From Vibrio splendidus (GTDB taxonomy: Bacteria > Pseudomonadota > Gammaproteobacteria > Enterobacterales > Vibrionaceae): DNA of 64,000 nt. Below the pieces are notes generated by a model, which saw only the letters and a list, made by a program, of their open reading frames with translations, ran no database searches and was not told where the DNA came from. The stretch is from the NCBI RefSeq assembly GCF_024347615.1, contig NZ_AP025509.1, positions 682,001-746,000 on the forward strand, read 5' to 3'. The position numbers and the translations under genes were made by a program. Below, in pieces: positions 1 through 9,421 of the stretch (position 1 is its first letter; every line of letters starts with the position of its first letter).

Positions 1-779
1 ATCACAAGTAGCCAGTCGGTGCCTTTAATAGGCTCAGCCATGATGACGCGCTCATCACCATCAACTTGTGTAAAAATTGTCGTTAAGTTTTGTGCAGCAC
101 TGTTTAATCCAGAAACACTTAATTCAGGTGCTATCTCTTTGACTTGCTTAAGGATGAAATCTTTATTCTTATGAGCAACGACCGTGCCTTGCTTATCAAT
201 TAGGATCGCTCGTCCATTACCTGGAACCTGAATGGCTAATACGTCTTCAATCAATTTGTCTAATGCCAAGTTTGATGCCACAACACCAATGATCGATCCA
301 TTCTCGGTCACAGGATCGGTCAATGTAACCACTAAGGTTTGCATGGTTACACTCACATACGGCTTGGTTGTTACTGCACGGTTCTCAGCTAAGGTTTGTT
401 TGTACCAACCTCGAACTCTTGGGTCATACCCCGCTTTATTCAATGAAGGATCATGACGGAACATCTCACCTTCTTTGTTACCGTAATAACTCAATCCAAA
501 CCCACCAGATACCAAGGTTTGACGTAAATGAGGAACGATATCTATTGAAGGGTTAAGCTGTACTTGTTGTTTAAGCCCATGTACTGCTTGTTTCTTATCG
601 TAAAACCAGTCACTGATGCCCTTTGCATGGGCTTGAAGTGTATTACGACTTTCACTTTCTATAGCTTGCCAGCTGTTTGTTTGAAAAGTCTTATAACCCA
701 TGAAAAGAAGAATGGCAGATGTAACAGCAATCGCCAAAACTACAGAGAAAACCATTTTTCTCTTTAGACTAAATTGCAT
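1..779 (-). CDS. Methyl-accepting chemotaxis protein, N-terminal part (runs off left edge)
   Basis: This is the first 259 codons of a chemoreceptor; the stop lies beyond the left edge. The start ATG is preceded by AAGAGG. Residues about 10-30 form the first membrane helix. The rest is an extracytoplasmic dCache-type sensor, recognised by the motif DPRVRGWYKQ and by a second Cache-like half that includes GRAILIDKQGTVVAHKN. The HAMP and signalling domains should follow outside the window. Members of this family bind small ligands in the periplasm and control CheA through CheW. The ligand cannot be told from the sequence. The gene is probably monocistronic, with about 300 bases separating it from the tRNA cluster. 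Confidence 0.9.
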   Translation of the reverse strand, partial: MQFSLKRKMVFSVVLAIAVTSAILLFMGYKTFQTNSWQAIESESRNTLQAHAKGISDWFYDKKQAVHGLKQQVQLNPSIDIVPHLRQTLVSGGFGLSYYGNKEGEMFRHDPSLNKAGYDPRVRGWYKQTLAENRAVTTKPYVSVTMQTLVVTLTDPVTENGSIIGVVASNLALDKLIEDVLAIQVPGNGRAILIDKQGTVVAHKNKDFILKQVKEIAPELSVSGLNSAAQNLTTIFTQVDGDERVIMAEPIKGTDWLLV

Positions 780-1038
780 ATTTAAGAACCTCTTATAGAA
801 TAATTAAAGAAATATAAAGAGGGACACTATCACTCATGCGCATGTTTTAATTAGGGTTATCCCATAAAACAATGAAACAAATTGAGCATTGTGGTTAATT
901 GTGACTTTGATTTATTTAGCGGTTTATCAACAAAGGCTCGACTTAGGATTCCACCAAAACGGCGTTGGGCTTAGCAAATATCAAAGGGAGAAATGAAGAG
1001 GTAAGGATGAAGAAACAAGAAGCAAAGCACCAGAAACG

Positions 1039-1067
1039 AAAAAACCAGCCACGAGGACTGGTTTTTT
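1039..1067 (-). terminator. Rho-independent terminator of the tRNA cluster
   Basis: A perfect 10-bp stem (AAAAAACCAG with CTGGTTTTTT) with a 9-base loop lies just downstream of the last tRNA gene. On the minus strand it ends in a run of T. The A-rich left arm means it could also work in the other direction. Confidence 0.85.
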
Positions 1068-1075
1068 CTAAATGA

Positions 1076-1149
1076 TGGAGGCGCCTCCCGGAGTCGAACC
1101 GAGGTCCACGGATTTGCAATCCGCTGCATAGCCACTCTGCCAAGGCGCC
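1076..1149 (-). tRNA. tRNA-Cys (GCA)
   Basis: A 74-base cloverleaf with encoded CCA. The acceptor stem pairs GGCGCCT with AGGCGCC and the T-loop is GGTTCGACTCC. The anticodon is GCA in the loop of the stem CGGAT/ATCCG. It is the last gene of a four-tRNA operon and is almost identical to the first gene of the cluster. Confidence 0.97.
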
Positions 1150-1213
1150 TTCAATAGTGTTTTAAGAGAACAACTCTTTTGAACATTACCAAACAAGATA
1201 ACAATCAAATAGA

Positions 1214-1300
1214 TGGTGCCCCGGGCCGGACTTGAACCGGCACAGCGCGAACGCCGAGGGATTTTAAATCCCTTGTGTCTACCAATTCCACCACCAGGGC
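1214..1300 (-). tRNA. tRNA-Leu (TAA)
   Basis: An 87-base class II tRNA with a long variable arm and encoded CCA. The anticodon loop reads TTTAAAA, giving anticodon TAA, and the T-arm carries GGTTCAAGTCC. The acceptor stem GCCCTGG pairs with CCGGGGC through one G-U pair. Confidence 0.97.
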
Positions 1301-1380
1301 ACGCAATTCTTTATTGCGATGCCGATTACTGAAAAGTAAAACACCATCTTAATGTCAAAATGAATCAACATTACAAAATT

Positions 1381-1456
1381 TGGAGCGATACATCGGGTTC
1401 GAACCGATGACCTCAACCTTGGCAAGGTTGCGCTCTACCAACTGAGCTAGTATCGC
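1381..1456 (-). tRNA. tRNA-Gly (GCC)
   Basis: A 76-base cloverleaf with encoded CCA. The anticodon loop TTGCCAA sits in the stem CAACC/GGTTG, so the anticodon is GCC. The D-arm AGCTCAGTTGGTAGAGC and the T-arm GGTTCGAACC are canonical. Confidence 0.97.
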
Positions 1457-1506
1457 AATTTCATTCTTCTAATTTCTTACCTTATCAAAACGTAAGAGAA
1501 AGAGAA

Positions 1507-1580
1507 TGGAGGCGCCTCCCGGAGTCGAACCGAGGTCCACGGATTTGCAATCCGCTGCATAGCCACTCTGCCAAGGCGCC
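1507..1580 (-). tRNA. tRNA-Cys (GCA), promoter-proximal copy
   Basis: This 74-base gene has the same tRNA-Cys sequence as the distal copy of the cluster. It is the first gene transcribed. The order of transcription is Cys, Gly, Leu, Cys, with short spacers suited to processing from one precursor. Confidence 0.97.
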
Positions 1581-1635
1581 ATTTTTCAACACGTTAGTAC
1601 CGACTAAACGTTAGCCCCGCTGTGTTCGGGTGCCT

Positions 1636-1663
1636 ACTTTACGGATTGAGTGAAGATAGTCAA
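1636..1663 (-). promoter_or_regulatory. Sigma70 promoter of the tRNA operon
   Basis: On the minus strand a -35 box TTGACT and a -10 box TAAAGT are separated by 16 bases. The discriminator after the -10 box is GC-rich (AGGCACCCG), as in stringently controlled stable-RNA promoters. It lies about 55 bases upstream of the first tRNA-Cys. Confidence 0.75.
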
Positions 1664-1777
1664 ACAAAAATGTGAATTTAAATTCTGTTTGCTGACATTT
1701 AAATCAAATTGCTGCATGTTCGATCTCTTCAATCAAAAAACACACAGCAAAAACGATTTAAATAAGATGTTCTAGCG

Positions 1778-3223
1778 CTACCACTTCTTCATGAAGCGGC
1801 CAACGAGACTCGGATGATACGACCAACAGTGATCAAACATGGTCATAAGTTGAGGGTTACCATACTTAGAAAGACTAACCGCATGGAAACGGTTTTTGTG
1901 CTCTTTCAATTTTTCAACCTGAGCAATCATTTCATCAGATTGCTTAGGGGCAATAAAGTCAGAAAGTACGATCAAATCTGCGTTCTTGTATTTATCACCC
2001 GTCATCAGGTCAATCGACTTCATGAGTACAGGTTCTAGATCCGTACCGCCGTGGAATGAATAGCTTAAGAAGTCACTCGCTTCACGCAGGCCATCTTGTC
2101 TTGTTAACTCATAGGTAATCTGCTCAGAAGAGAACAGAATCACGTAACAATCTCTCTCTTCCGCAAGCGCGATTTGCATCAAAGCGTAAGCCATTGCTTT
2201 GGCTGACTGCTCTGGGAACCCACTCATAGAACCAGAGGCGTCTACACAGACGATGAACGGACCTTTTTCAATATCGACGTTTTTGCTATCGGGCTTTTGC
2301 GTTTTTACTTTACGTAACGTGCGTGACTTACCTTGCGAGCGATAGCTAAGTAAACGTTTGTCAGCCAAATGTTTATAAAAGATAACCTCAAGCTCAGGAT
2401 AAGCTAGGAACATGGTCTCGTTCGGCAGCATTTTGTTCAGGTCATCACTTTCATGAATCCCAACAATATCATCGACCGCCTCATCACTTTTCTCTTCAAC
2501 CATCTGCAGTTCTTCTACAGGGGCTTTGTGTAAAGAAGGATCATCTTCCTCGCTCGCCATACGACCTAGCTTTTCAGCGATCTCTTGTAGGCCTTTGTGC
2601 TTATTCAGGAACTCAGCATGACGCTTCATGATGGTGAGATCAGTTTTGCTTAATTTGGCAGACGCCATGTCCCACAAGCGCCCTACGCTACCCTCATCAC
2701 CCGACTCCGTCACTTTATCCATGTTTTTCATGGTTTCCATGCGTTGATAAAGATCAGCTAAGACTTTTTCTTTGCTTGTTTCGAGTTCGGTTACTTGAGC
2801 TTGTTTAATGGCGTCTGACAGTGATTGGTACCATTGGTCGCAAAAATAGTGTGGAAACATCGCGTTATAAACGCCTTTGTTGTTTTCCATCAAGCGCCTT
2901 GCTTGTAGGTAGAACGCCGAGTGCCACTCCAGCTTTTTGATAACACTATCGATCTCGTCAAAGAACTGCGGTTCATCCCAATAGATCACTTCTTGGTAAA
3001 GTGCGATTTCCTCTTGGAAGCGGTCAGTTTCACACACTTTAGTGACGCGTTTTTTTACTTTACCGCGCCATTTAACTAAGTGGTTTTTGACTGATGTTTT
3101 AACGCCTTTGTTCTCAGCAGCCATCATGACTTGAGAACGAGCGATGAGATCATTCATCGCGGTATCAATAATTCCTGAATCAGCCACCATCAAAGCGAGG
3201 TTTAAGCCGTCTGCTCCTAACAT
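1778..3223 (-). CDS. viaA: VWA-domain regulator ViaA, partner of RavA
   Basis: A 481-residue protein, the usual length for ViaA. The C-terminal third is a von Willebrand A domain with an intact MIDAS motif DASGS (D328, S330, S332). The N-terminal part is helical and charged, as in the family. It follows ravA after 11 bases, so the two are co-transcribed. In E. coli ViaA binds the MoxR-type ATPase RavA and stimulates it. The pair has been linked to maturation or function of respiratory iron-sulphur enzymes and to aminoglycoside sensitivity. The substrate in this organism is unknown. Confidence 0.93.
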   Translation of the reverse strand: MLGADGLNLALMVADSGIIDTAMNDLIARSQVMMAAENKGVKTSVKNHLVKWRGKVKKRVTKVCETDRFQEEIALYQEVIYWDEPQFFDEIDSVIKKLEWHSAFYLQARRLMENNKGVYNAMFPHYFCDQWYQSLSDAIKQAQVTELETSKEKVLADLYQRMETMKNMDKVTESGDEGSVGRLWDMASAKLSKTDLTIMKRHAEFLNKHKGLQEIAEKLGRMASEEDDPSLHKAPVEELQMVEEKSDEAVDDIVGIHESDDLNKMLPNETMFLAYPELEVIFYKHLADKRLLSYRSQGKSRTLRKVKTQKPDSKNVDIEKGPFIVCVDASGSMSGFPEQSAKAMAYALMQIALAEERDCYVILFSSEQITYELTRQDGLREASDFLSYSFHGGTDLEPVLMKSIDLMTGDKYKNADLIVLSDFIAPKQSDEMIAQVEKLKEHKNRFHAVSLSKYGNPQLMTMFDHCWSYHPSLVGRFMKKW

Positions 3224-3234
3224 ATGCTCTCCCC

Positions 3235-4890
3235 TTACTCGAAGTACTGACTCATGAACTTAATACGTTGTGCGATCTTGCTACTCTTCACTTTTGTCGT
3301 TTCGAGATCTTGCGTTACCGCTTGCAAGCTTGATTCCATCGCTTTCGGTAAATCAGGGTCGATATAGTTATGAGGTAGCGCATCATGGAATTCAGTGCGA
3401 ACTCGTTTTAACTTGAATTCAGCTTCAGTTAACTGCTCTAGGGCTTTCTCAGCACCACTCAACCACTTGTTGTATAATTCTTGGTCTAAACCGTCAGTTG
3501 TAACCACACTCACCAGTACAGAACGATTGGCAATATCTTTAATAACTAACTGGTTCGATGCATCTAGGTCGAGCTTTAAGCGGCATAGATTTTTGTTTTC
3601 GTTTACGTAACCGTAAATATCGCCATGGCCTTCTTTAAGAACTCGGTCAAAATCATCTTTGGCGACATACACCCAACGGCTATCGCCTTTCTCAGATTCA
3701 GACACCGACATGTTGCTTTGCAGCATCACCAGTTTAACTAGGTTGTATGCACTGCCGACGCTGTACATTTTCGCGTTCTTGATATCATTTTGGTAAACGT
3801 CTTTACGCAACAAGCCGCTGGTTGACTCCATAGAGAGCGACACAGACAGCGTTGATTCAACATCGTCTTGAATCTCTTCGAGTTCTTCACGGGACATTTC
3901 AATTTGAGCTTTCGACTCTTGTTGGTCAAACGCTCGGTTCAATGCAAAGTCTTTTACCACACTACGAACCACATCACGCGATTCTGGGCTATGCCATAAA
4001 CAGTCTTGCAGTAGCATAATATCCAGCGGATTTACGCTATCACGACCACTGAAGAATGCGCTTGCCTTCAACAGCTTGACCGCTTTCTTCCAGCGTCTAT
4101 CTGATACATATAGATCAGTTTCAGTACCCGAGCTTTGCTTTTTGACAGTCTCTTCGAGCATGGTTTTCAGTTCAAAGAGCTTGTTGAACGAGTTATCTGT
4201 CAATTCCAGGTTATCGAGCTCTTTCTGCCATTGATGGTATTCAATATCAGTAATCGCCAAACCTTTGGGAATCACAGCTTCTTGAGAAGTACCCGTCGTC
4301 AGCATTGACTTGAAGTTTTGTTTGTTCTGAATACGGTTTACAAATACGCGAACCAACATACGGTCATAAAGTGCTTCTAAGCCGCTGTCTTCATCTGGAA
4401 GTTCGTTGGATGCAGACACTAATAAACGCATCGGTACGCGCTCGATGTCTGCGCCATTTTTGAATGTCTTTTCGTTAACGACCGTAAGCAAAGTATTTAG
4501 GATTGCAGGACCTGCTTTCCAGATCTCATCAAGAAATACAACTTGTGCTGTTGGTAGGTAGCCTTCGGTCAGTCTGACATAGCGACCGTTATCTTTTAAT
4601 TCTTGAATACTTAGTGGGCCAAACACTTCTTCTGGAGTAGAGAAACGGGTCATCAAATATTCGAAATAGCTACTGTTGTCAAAAGCCTGGATGAGGCGTT
4701 TAGCGATAAGGCTTTTTGCGATGCCCGGAGGACCTAATAGAAACACACTTTCGCCAGCCAGGGCCGCCAGTAAACAAAGCTTAATCGTGTCTTCTCTTTC
4801 ATAAACGCCATCAGAGAGAGCATGTGCCAATTTGTTAATTCTTTCAGAGAGTAGCGCCTTGTCAGCATGTGAGGAAATAGAAGGGTTCAT
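3235..4890 (-). CDS. ravA: MoxR-family AAA+ ATPase RavA
   Basis: A 551-residue AAA+ protein of the MoxR/RavA group, about 50 residues longer than the E. coli protein. Walker A is GPPGIAKS at 53-60 and Walker B is VVFLDE at 117-122. The stretch ALYDRMLVRVFV carries the expected sensor/arginine-finger residues. After the ATPase core comes a long C-terminal region corresponding to the LARA and triple-helical parts. The start ATG has GGAG seven bases upstream. It is the first gene of the ravA-viaA operon, with its own promoter. RavA forms hexamers and is proposed to act as a chaperone-like remodeller. Confidence 0.94.
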   Translation of the reverse strand: MNPSISSHADKALLSERINKLAHALSDGVYEREDTIKLCLLAALAGESVFLLGPPGIAKSLIAKRLIQAFDNSSYFEYLMTRFSTPEEVFGPLSIQELKDNGRYVRLTEGYLPTAQVVFLDEIWKAGPAILNTLLTVVNEKTFKNGADIERVPMRLLVSASNELPDEDSGLEALYDRMLVRVFVNRIQNKQNFKSMLTTGTSQEAVIPKGLAITDIEYHQWQKELDNLELTDNSFNKLFELKTMLEETVKKQSSGTETDLYVSDRRWKKAVKLLKASAFFSGRDSVNPLDIMLLQDCLWHSPESRDVVRSVVKDFALNRAFDQQESKAQIEMSREELEEIQDDVESTLSVSLSMESTSGLLRKDVYQNDIKNAKMYSVGSAYNLVKLVMLQSNMSVSESEKGDSRWVYVAKDDFDRVLKEGHGDIYGYVNENKNLCRLKLDLDASNQLVIKDIANRSVLVSVVTTDGLDQELYNKWLSGAEKALEQLTEAEFKLKRVRTEFHDALPHNYIDPDLPKAMESSLQAVTQDLETTKVKSSKIAQRIKFMSQYFE

Positions 4891-4935
4891 GCGTTACTCC
4901 GAAAATCTTTGAACAGTTGAGAGTGTAGATACGTT

Positions 4936-4964
4936 TTTATACATTTGTTAGCACTTTGTTACAA
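4936..4964 (-). promoter_or_regulatory. Probable ravA promoter
   Basis: On the minus strand TTGTAA and TATAAA are separated by 17 bases, about 45 bases upstream of the ravA start. The region between ravA and the Nudix gene is divergent and about 290 bases long, so it should also hold the promoter of the rightward gene, which I could not place. Confidence 0.55.
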
Positions 4965-5177
4965 GTATCTTTTATTATTGAGTTGCCTTTATATCAGATG
5001 GTTACGCTGCAATTTTCGCGCAATCATAGATTCCAATTATGAGAGTAACATCACGAACGGCGTGAAATTAAATCTATTACTAAGCCTAATTTTTCTTTTA
5101 TTTTCGACACCATAGACGTTAAGGTGGTACACGTCTTCAGTTATAAGAAAAATTGGCAAGGAATGTGGCCAAACTGC

Positions 5178-5693
5178 ATGAGTAAAGTTATCCATCAATG
5201 GAAAAGTATTTCTCTCATCGAAGAGAACGTGACGCTCCCTACGAACGTCGTGGTAAAACATACAACAATACACCACCCTGGCGCGGCCGTTATTCTTCCT
5301 ATCACTTCGTCAGGAAAAATCATCCTCATTAATCAGTTTCGTCCTTCTCTTAAGAAATGGCTTTTGGAGCTACCTGCAGGCACGATGGAAATTGATGAGA
5401 CACCTCTTCAATGTGCCCAGCGCGAACTGGAAGAAGAAACCGGTTACAGTGCAACTTCTTTTCAGAGCTTAGGACAAGTCACACCTTTGGCTGGATTCTG
5501 TGATGAGATTCAGCATTTATTTGTCGCAAAACATCTTAGCCTCACTACCCGATTTGAATGCGACGAAGATGAAGTGATAGAAGTGATAGAGCTGAGCTTA
5601 GAAGAGCTGCACAACAAAATACGACACGATCAAATCACCGATACAAAAACTATCGCTTGTTTAAGCAAAGCCCAACTATGCGGCTATCTATAG
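5178..5693 (+). CDS. Nudix hydrolase, ADP-ribose pyrophosphatase type
   Basis: A 171-residue Nudix protein. The Nudix box runs from G68 to Y90 (GX5EX7REUXEEXGU, all key residues present). The upstream strand with LELPAGT is typical of the ADP-sugar (NudF/NudE-like) branch, which hydrolyses ADP-ribose or similar nucleotides to the monophosphate. The frame is open back to 5124. I chose the internal ATG because the protein then begins just before the conserved part, with AAGGAA about 14 bases upstream. An ATG at 5163 cannot be excluded. It lies 39 bases before ltaE on the same strand. Confidence 0.85.
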   Translation: MSKVIHQWKSISLIEENVTLPTNVVVKHTTIHHPGAAVILPITSSGKIILINQFRPSLKKWLLELPAGTMEIDETPLQCAQRELEEETGYSATSFQSLGQVTPLAGFCDEIQHLFVAKHLSLTTRFECDEDEVIEVIELSLEELHNKIRHDQITDTKTIACLSKAQLCGYL

Positions 5694-5732
5694 CCAATTA
5701 TATGACTACCTAAAGTACTCTAGGAGAGAAAC

Positions 5733-6737
5733 ATGGACTTTCGTTCTGATACCGTAACTAAACCTTCGCAAGCTATGCGTGACGTAATGGCAAATGCAGA
5801 AGTGGGCGATGATGTTTATGGCGATGACCCAACCGTAAACGAATTGGAACAGTGGGCTGCCAATGAAACCGGCTTTGAAGCAGCGATGTTCACTTCTTCA
5901 GGTACACAAGCCAACCTACTTGGTTTAATGGCACACTGTGAGCGTGGTGACGAATACCTTTGTGGCCAACAAGCGCATAACTATAAGTATGAAGCCGGCG
6001 GTGCTGCAGTGCTCGGCTCGATTCAACCTCAACCCATTGAGAACAACCCAGACGGCACACTTGACTTTAAAAAGCTTGCTGCTGCAATTAAACCAGACGA
6101 CAGCCATTTCGCTCGCACCAAGCTTCTAAGCTTAGAAAACACGATTAATGGTAAAGTACTGCCAATGTCGTACTTGGCAGAAGCTCGTGAGTTCGTAAAT
6201 CAACACGGCCTGCAAATGCACCTAGATGGCGCGCGTGTTTATAATGCAGCAGCGGCGCTGGATGTACACATCAAAGAGATCGCACAACACTTCGACTCTA
6301 TGACAATTTGCTTATCAAAAGGTTTAGGCGCTCCAATCGGCTCACTACTTCTTGGAAACAAAGCGTACATCGCTAAAGCTCGTCGACTGCGTAAAATGGT
6401 CGGTGGCGGTATGCGTCAAGCAGGCATTCTTGCCGCCGCAGGTAAAATGGCGCTGACTGAAAACGTTGCTCAACTCAAAACTGACCACGAGAACGCGAAA
6501 AACCTAGCGATTGGCCTAAGTAAACTAGAAGGCTTCTCTGTTAATCCTGATTTCATTCAAACGAACATCGTGTTCGCTAAGTTAGATGAGTCTGTGGATA
6601 TTAACCGCATCACACGAGAGTTAGGTGAACAAGGCATTACTATGTCGCCTGGTAATCCAGTACGTTTTGTTACCCATAGAGATATCAGTTCAGAAGACAT
6701 CGTTACTTTCCTAACAAAGCTAGAGAATGCGCTTTAA
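5733..6737 (+). CDS. ltaE: Low-specificity L-threonine aldolase
   Basis: A 334-residue PLP enzyme of fold type I, matching LtaE in length. The Schiff-base lysine is K196 in LSKGLGAPIGS, and D165 in HLDGAR contacts the pyridinium nitrogen. The start segment FRSDTVTKP is diagnostic of the family. The enzyme splits L-threonine or L-allo-threonine to glycine and acetaldehyde. The start ATG has AGGAGAG eight bases upstream. A strong terminator follows, so it ends its transcription unit. Confidence 0.96.
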   Translation: MDFRSDTVTKPSQAMRDVMANAEVGDDVYGDDPTVNELEQWAANETGFEAAMFTSSGTQANLLGLMAHCERGDEYLCGQQAHNYKYEAGGAAVLGSIQPQPIENNPDGTLDFKKLAAAIKPDDSHFARTKLLSLENTINGKVLPMSYLAEAREFVNQHGLQMHLDGARVYNAAAALDVHIKEIAQHFDSMTICLSKGLGAPIGSLLLGNKAYIAKARRLRKMVGGGMRQAGILAAAGKMALTENVAQLKTDHENAKNLAIGLSKLEGFSVNPDFIQTNIVFAKLDESVDINRITRELGEQGITMSPGNPVRFVTHRDISSEDIVTFLTKLENAL

Positions 6738-6775
6738 CTCTTGACGAGATTAGCCTCTATAGCAATTGAGATTTG

Positions 6776-6804
6776 AGCTTCCCCTGTGGGAAGCTTTATT
6801 CTTT
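6776..6804 (+). terminator. Rho-independent terminator after ltaE
   Basis: An 8-bp perfect stem (AGCTTCCC with GGGAAGCT), a 4-base loop and a T-rich tail (TTATTCTTT) lie about 40 bases after the ltaE stop. Confidence 0.85.
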
Positions 6805-7510
6805 CAGCAAAATCATTAACCAATTCCACAGCCCAAATAGCCTTCGACACCTGCTAGTTTTCTAATAAACACACTTGATTGACTGGAACAGAACGCAATC
6901 TCGTTTTGGCCTATGAGAATACCCTATGAGAATTATTCTAACATTTAAACATTAAATTATTGTTTAAGTTTAATTTATATTAATGGCTTATCAGCACTGT
7001 ATTGTCACTAAAGGTAAATGACTTAGTCATAATAGCTTAAAGTGTTTAATCATCACGCACACGGTAATTAAAAATAGAACACATCAATCCTAATAGATTC
7101 TTGTAAAGAACTAATTTCAATAAAGAAATAGTAGATAGTCGCTGTCCATTATTACAATTTAGAATCGCTACAATCAACTTATAAATTAAATAATAAAATT
7201 AGTGTTTTCGTTAATAATGCTGTCACATTCATGATGACAGTAACCCATCAAAAAACCCAAAACGTCCGTGTAGACCATAGTCCTATTTTAATCAATTAAA
7301 TAATAAACCTCCGTTAATACTAGCATAGAGTAAAACCAACCTATCTAATTGAATATTAAATTATTCTCTAATAATTTCGCTTCTACCTCTCTGCTTAAAA
7401 TCATACTAAAACTCATACTTCTCCTAAATAATAAACTTTTTTTACTACTTCACCATTTTTTAAAGCACTTATAGTTTTGAAAGTTAAGCAACAAGTTACA
7501 TTCAATCAGT
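6805..7510. other. Long AT-rich non-coding region upstream of the pilus operon
   Basis: About 700 bases with no credible gene. The sequence is rich in A/T tracts and ATTAAAT/TTTAAT blocks, unlike the flanking genes. This is the composition expected of an H-NS-silenced, heavily regulated promoter region for a surface-structure operon. I could not place a promoter with confidence. Confidence 0.5.
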
Positions 7511-7523
7511 GAGAGGTGGAATT

Positions 7524-8033
7524 ATGGTTAGAGTATTTCGGATTCTTCATAACTTCATCGTCTCCGTGTTAATTTTTAGTCTGTCACTTTCATTCTATGC
7601 TAGAGCTAACAACTTAACGTTAGGAATTAGTGGTCAGATCAAAGATCGATGCGAAATAAACTTTTTCTCTGGCAATATTATGAATTTTACGGAACACCGT
7701 GATGTGCAATCGCTGCCTTTTAATATGTATTGTAACCGTCCGTTGGGTATAACGATCAACTCAAAATATGGAGGCTTAAAATATCAACACCAAGGGGTTG
7801 ATATTATTGAGAGTTACAATTTGTCATTACAAATAGACGAAATTCGTCTTTACGAAAGTAGGCACAGCAGCCAACTTACTTCACCGGTAATGATAAACAG
7901 TTCTGGTGTTATTCCTTTCGCTCAACATGGGAGCCTTAGGGTAGCACTCGAAAATAGCTTGCGTTTCGCAGGTTATTATCAAGACGTTATTGAGATCGAA
8001 GTTTACCCTTCGATTCATAGCGTGACAAAGTGA
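7524..8033 (+). CDS. Secreted minor pilin or pilus-associated subunit (spore coat U-like)
   Basis: A 169-residue protein with a signal peptide (hydrophobic residues 8-25, likely cut after YARA). The mature part is beta-rich, has two cysteines (in DRCEI and MYCNR) and ends in a strand with alternating hydrophobics, as expected of a chaperone-usher subunit. An in-frame GTG at 7509 is less likely, because GAGAGGTGGA sits just before the ATG used here. It is the first gene of the pilus operon, 77 bases before the major pilin gene. I infer a minor subunit from its position. Confidence 0.7.
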   Translation: MVRVFRILHNFIVSVLIFSLSLSFYARANNLTLGISGQIKDRCEINFFSGNIMNFTEHRDVQSLPFNMYCNRPLGITINSKYGGLKYQHQGVDIIESYNLSLQIDEIRLYESRHSSQLTSPVMINSSGVIPFAQHGSLRVALENSLRFAGYYQDVIEIEVYPSIHSVTK

Positions 8034-8110
8034 AAACTCTGCAATGTATCTGCAGAACAACAAACGCTCAGCAGTATTCGAGCCAATCATTTAAGATAAA
8101 GGAATTTCTA

Positions 8111-8608
8111 ATGAAAAAGCTAACACTCTACGCAGCAACAGTCACTGCTATTTTTGGTGCTCAAGTCCAAGCCGCTCCTGGTGATGTCCAGTTAGTTGGT
8201 TTTGTTTCACCTGTATGTGAAGTTACTGGTCTTTCAACGCAACTGATGGACTTCGGTAACGTCTCTCAAATTCAAAACCTTTCTGTTAGTGGTCTTAACA
8301 TGAAGTGTAATGACGTCGATGGTGCAACTGTGACACTGACAAGTGCTGAAGGTGGTCTAGAGTCAGACGATAGCGAAGACTACGCTCTTACCTACGATGC
8401 AACATTTAATCCTTCAGGTTTAGCTGCTTTCACGCTTAATGCACCAGGGGGCCCAGGTCTAAATGACGTTTCAGTCAGTAATTCTTATGGCGGTTCTGGA
8501 GCATTAGCGACAGGTGTTGCCGCATCTATTGATATTGTGACGACAGAAACCTCCCCATGGGCAGGTGGCTACTCAGATACATTAACCGTAAATATCACCT
8601 CAAATTAG
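8111..8608 (+). CDS. Major pilin, spore coat protein U domain (archaic chaperone-usher)
   Basis: A 165-residue secreted subunit. The signal peptide is cut after AQVQA. The mature domain begins with GDVQLVGFVSPVCEVTG, has a paired second cysteine (NMKCND) and ends with YSDTLTVNITSN, the donor strand pattern of the spore coat U/CsuA-B family. The start ATG has AAAGGAA six bases upstream, which rejects longer in-frame starts back to 8030. The mature protein is rich in Gly, Ser, Thr and Asp, fitting a structural pilus rod. Chaperone, usher and tip genes follow. Confidence 0.85.
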   Translation: MKKLTLYAATVTAIFGAQVQAAPGDVQLVGFVSPVCEVTGLSTQLMDFGNVSQIQNLSVSGLNMKCNDVDGATVTLTSAEGGLESDDSEDYALTYDATFNPSGLAAFTLNAPGGPGLNDVSVSNSYGGSGALATGVAASIDIVTTETSPWAGGYSDTLTVNITSN

Positions 8609-8656
8609 AGGTTAATAAGTCGGGGGCTAGTATTTGGCCTCCGACTTAATCTCATC

Positions 8657-8678
8657 TCAATATCAATATCAATATCAA
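8657..8678 (+). repeat. Short hexanucleotide tandem repeat between pilin and chaperone genes
   Basis: TCAATA is repeated three times and followed by a partial TCAA, about 30 bases before the chaperone start. Its position between the high-level pilin message and the chaperone could affect spacing or RNA structure. Three copies is too few to claim phase variation. Confidence 0.6.
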
Positions 8679-8708
8679 CGACATAAGTTTAATTTGGAGC
8701 TCTTCGCT

Positions 8709-9419
8709 ATGTATAAATGGATCGTTCTTTTCCTATTGTCATTCACTTGTCTGTCCGCTCATGCGTTCAAAGTCGAACCGATGTCTATGGAAATGACACC
8801 GCTTGGCAAAAGAGCTCAAATGACCATGAGGGTTGAAAATTCTTCAACCGAACCGCTCACGGTTGAATTGTCTCCAGTATTTATGACCATGAACGAATAT
8901 GGAAAAGAGACCACGACGCCTGCAGATGACGAGCTATTAGTGATACCGGTGACCGCAATAATAGAACCTGGACGATCACAATCCATTATGGTGCGGTATT
9001 TAGGCGATCCTTCCATCACAGAATCTAAAGCGTATCGCATTGCTGTTAAGCAAGTAAAAGTTCAAAGAGCGAGCAGTAATCAAGGGCAAGTAAGTCTTTT
9101 ACTTCAGTTTAATACGCTTATCAACGTGCGACCTCAGAACACAGCTTCCCAGCTAGAAATTAAAAGCATCGAGCAAAATGACAAAAAGAACAAATGGGTT
9201 CTTGAAGTACTTAACAGTGGTAATAGTTATGGTCGATTAACCAATACAACATGGAAGATATCTGATGGTAAAAATTCAACCTATTTAAAAGGCGTAGAAA
9301 TCGCTAAACGTATTCCGGGTACTTTGGTTCTTCCCTACTCCACTCGCTTTTTCGAAATGCAGCCTCTTAAAAATTATAACGTGAACACCCTGTCGATTGA
9401 AATAGAGCAGGATCAATAG
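8709..9419 (+). CDS. Periplasmic pilus chaperone, PapD-like (first copy)
   Basis: A 236-residue protein with a signal peptide (residues 1-18, cut after AHA). The N-terminal immunoglobulin domain carries the chaperone signatures: VEPMSMEMTPLGKRAQMTMRV, a proline-rich loop with VIPVTAIIEPGRSQSIMVRY, and a basic residue for subunit carboxylate anchoring. The chaperone stabilises pilins by donor-strand complementation in the periplasm and delivers them to the usher. The chosen ATG lies after TTGGAG, and its signal peptide starts there. It ends two bases before the second chaperone gene. Confidence 0.85.
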   Translation: MYKWIVLFLLSFTCLSAHAFKVEPMSMEMTPLGKRAQMTMRVENSSTEPLTVELSPVFMTMNEYGKETTTPADDELLVIPVTAIIEPGRSQSIMVRYLGDPSITESKAYRIAVKQVKVQRASSNQGQVSLLLQFNTLINVRPQNTASQLEIKSIEQNDKKNKWVLEVLNSGNSYGRLTNTTWKISDGKNSTYLKGVEIAKRIPGTLVLPYSTRFFEMQPLKNYNVNTLSIEIEQDQ

Positions 9420-9421
9420 CA

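Noticed and set aside
1076..1580. tRNA cluster as the attachment site of the island
   Set aside because: The integrase is 20 kb away, with ordinary host genes between, and no tRNA 3' fragment was seen next to it.
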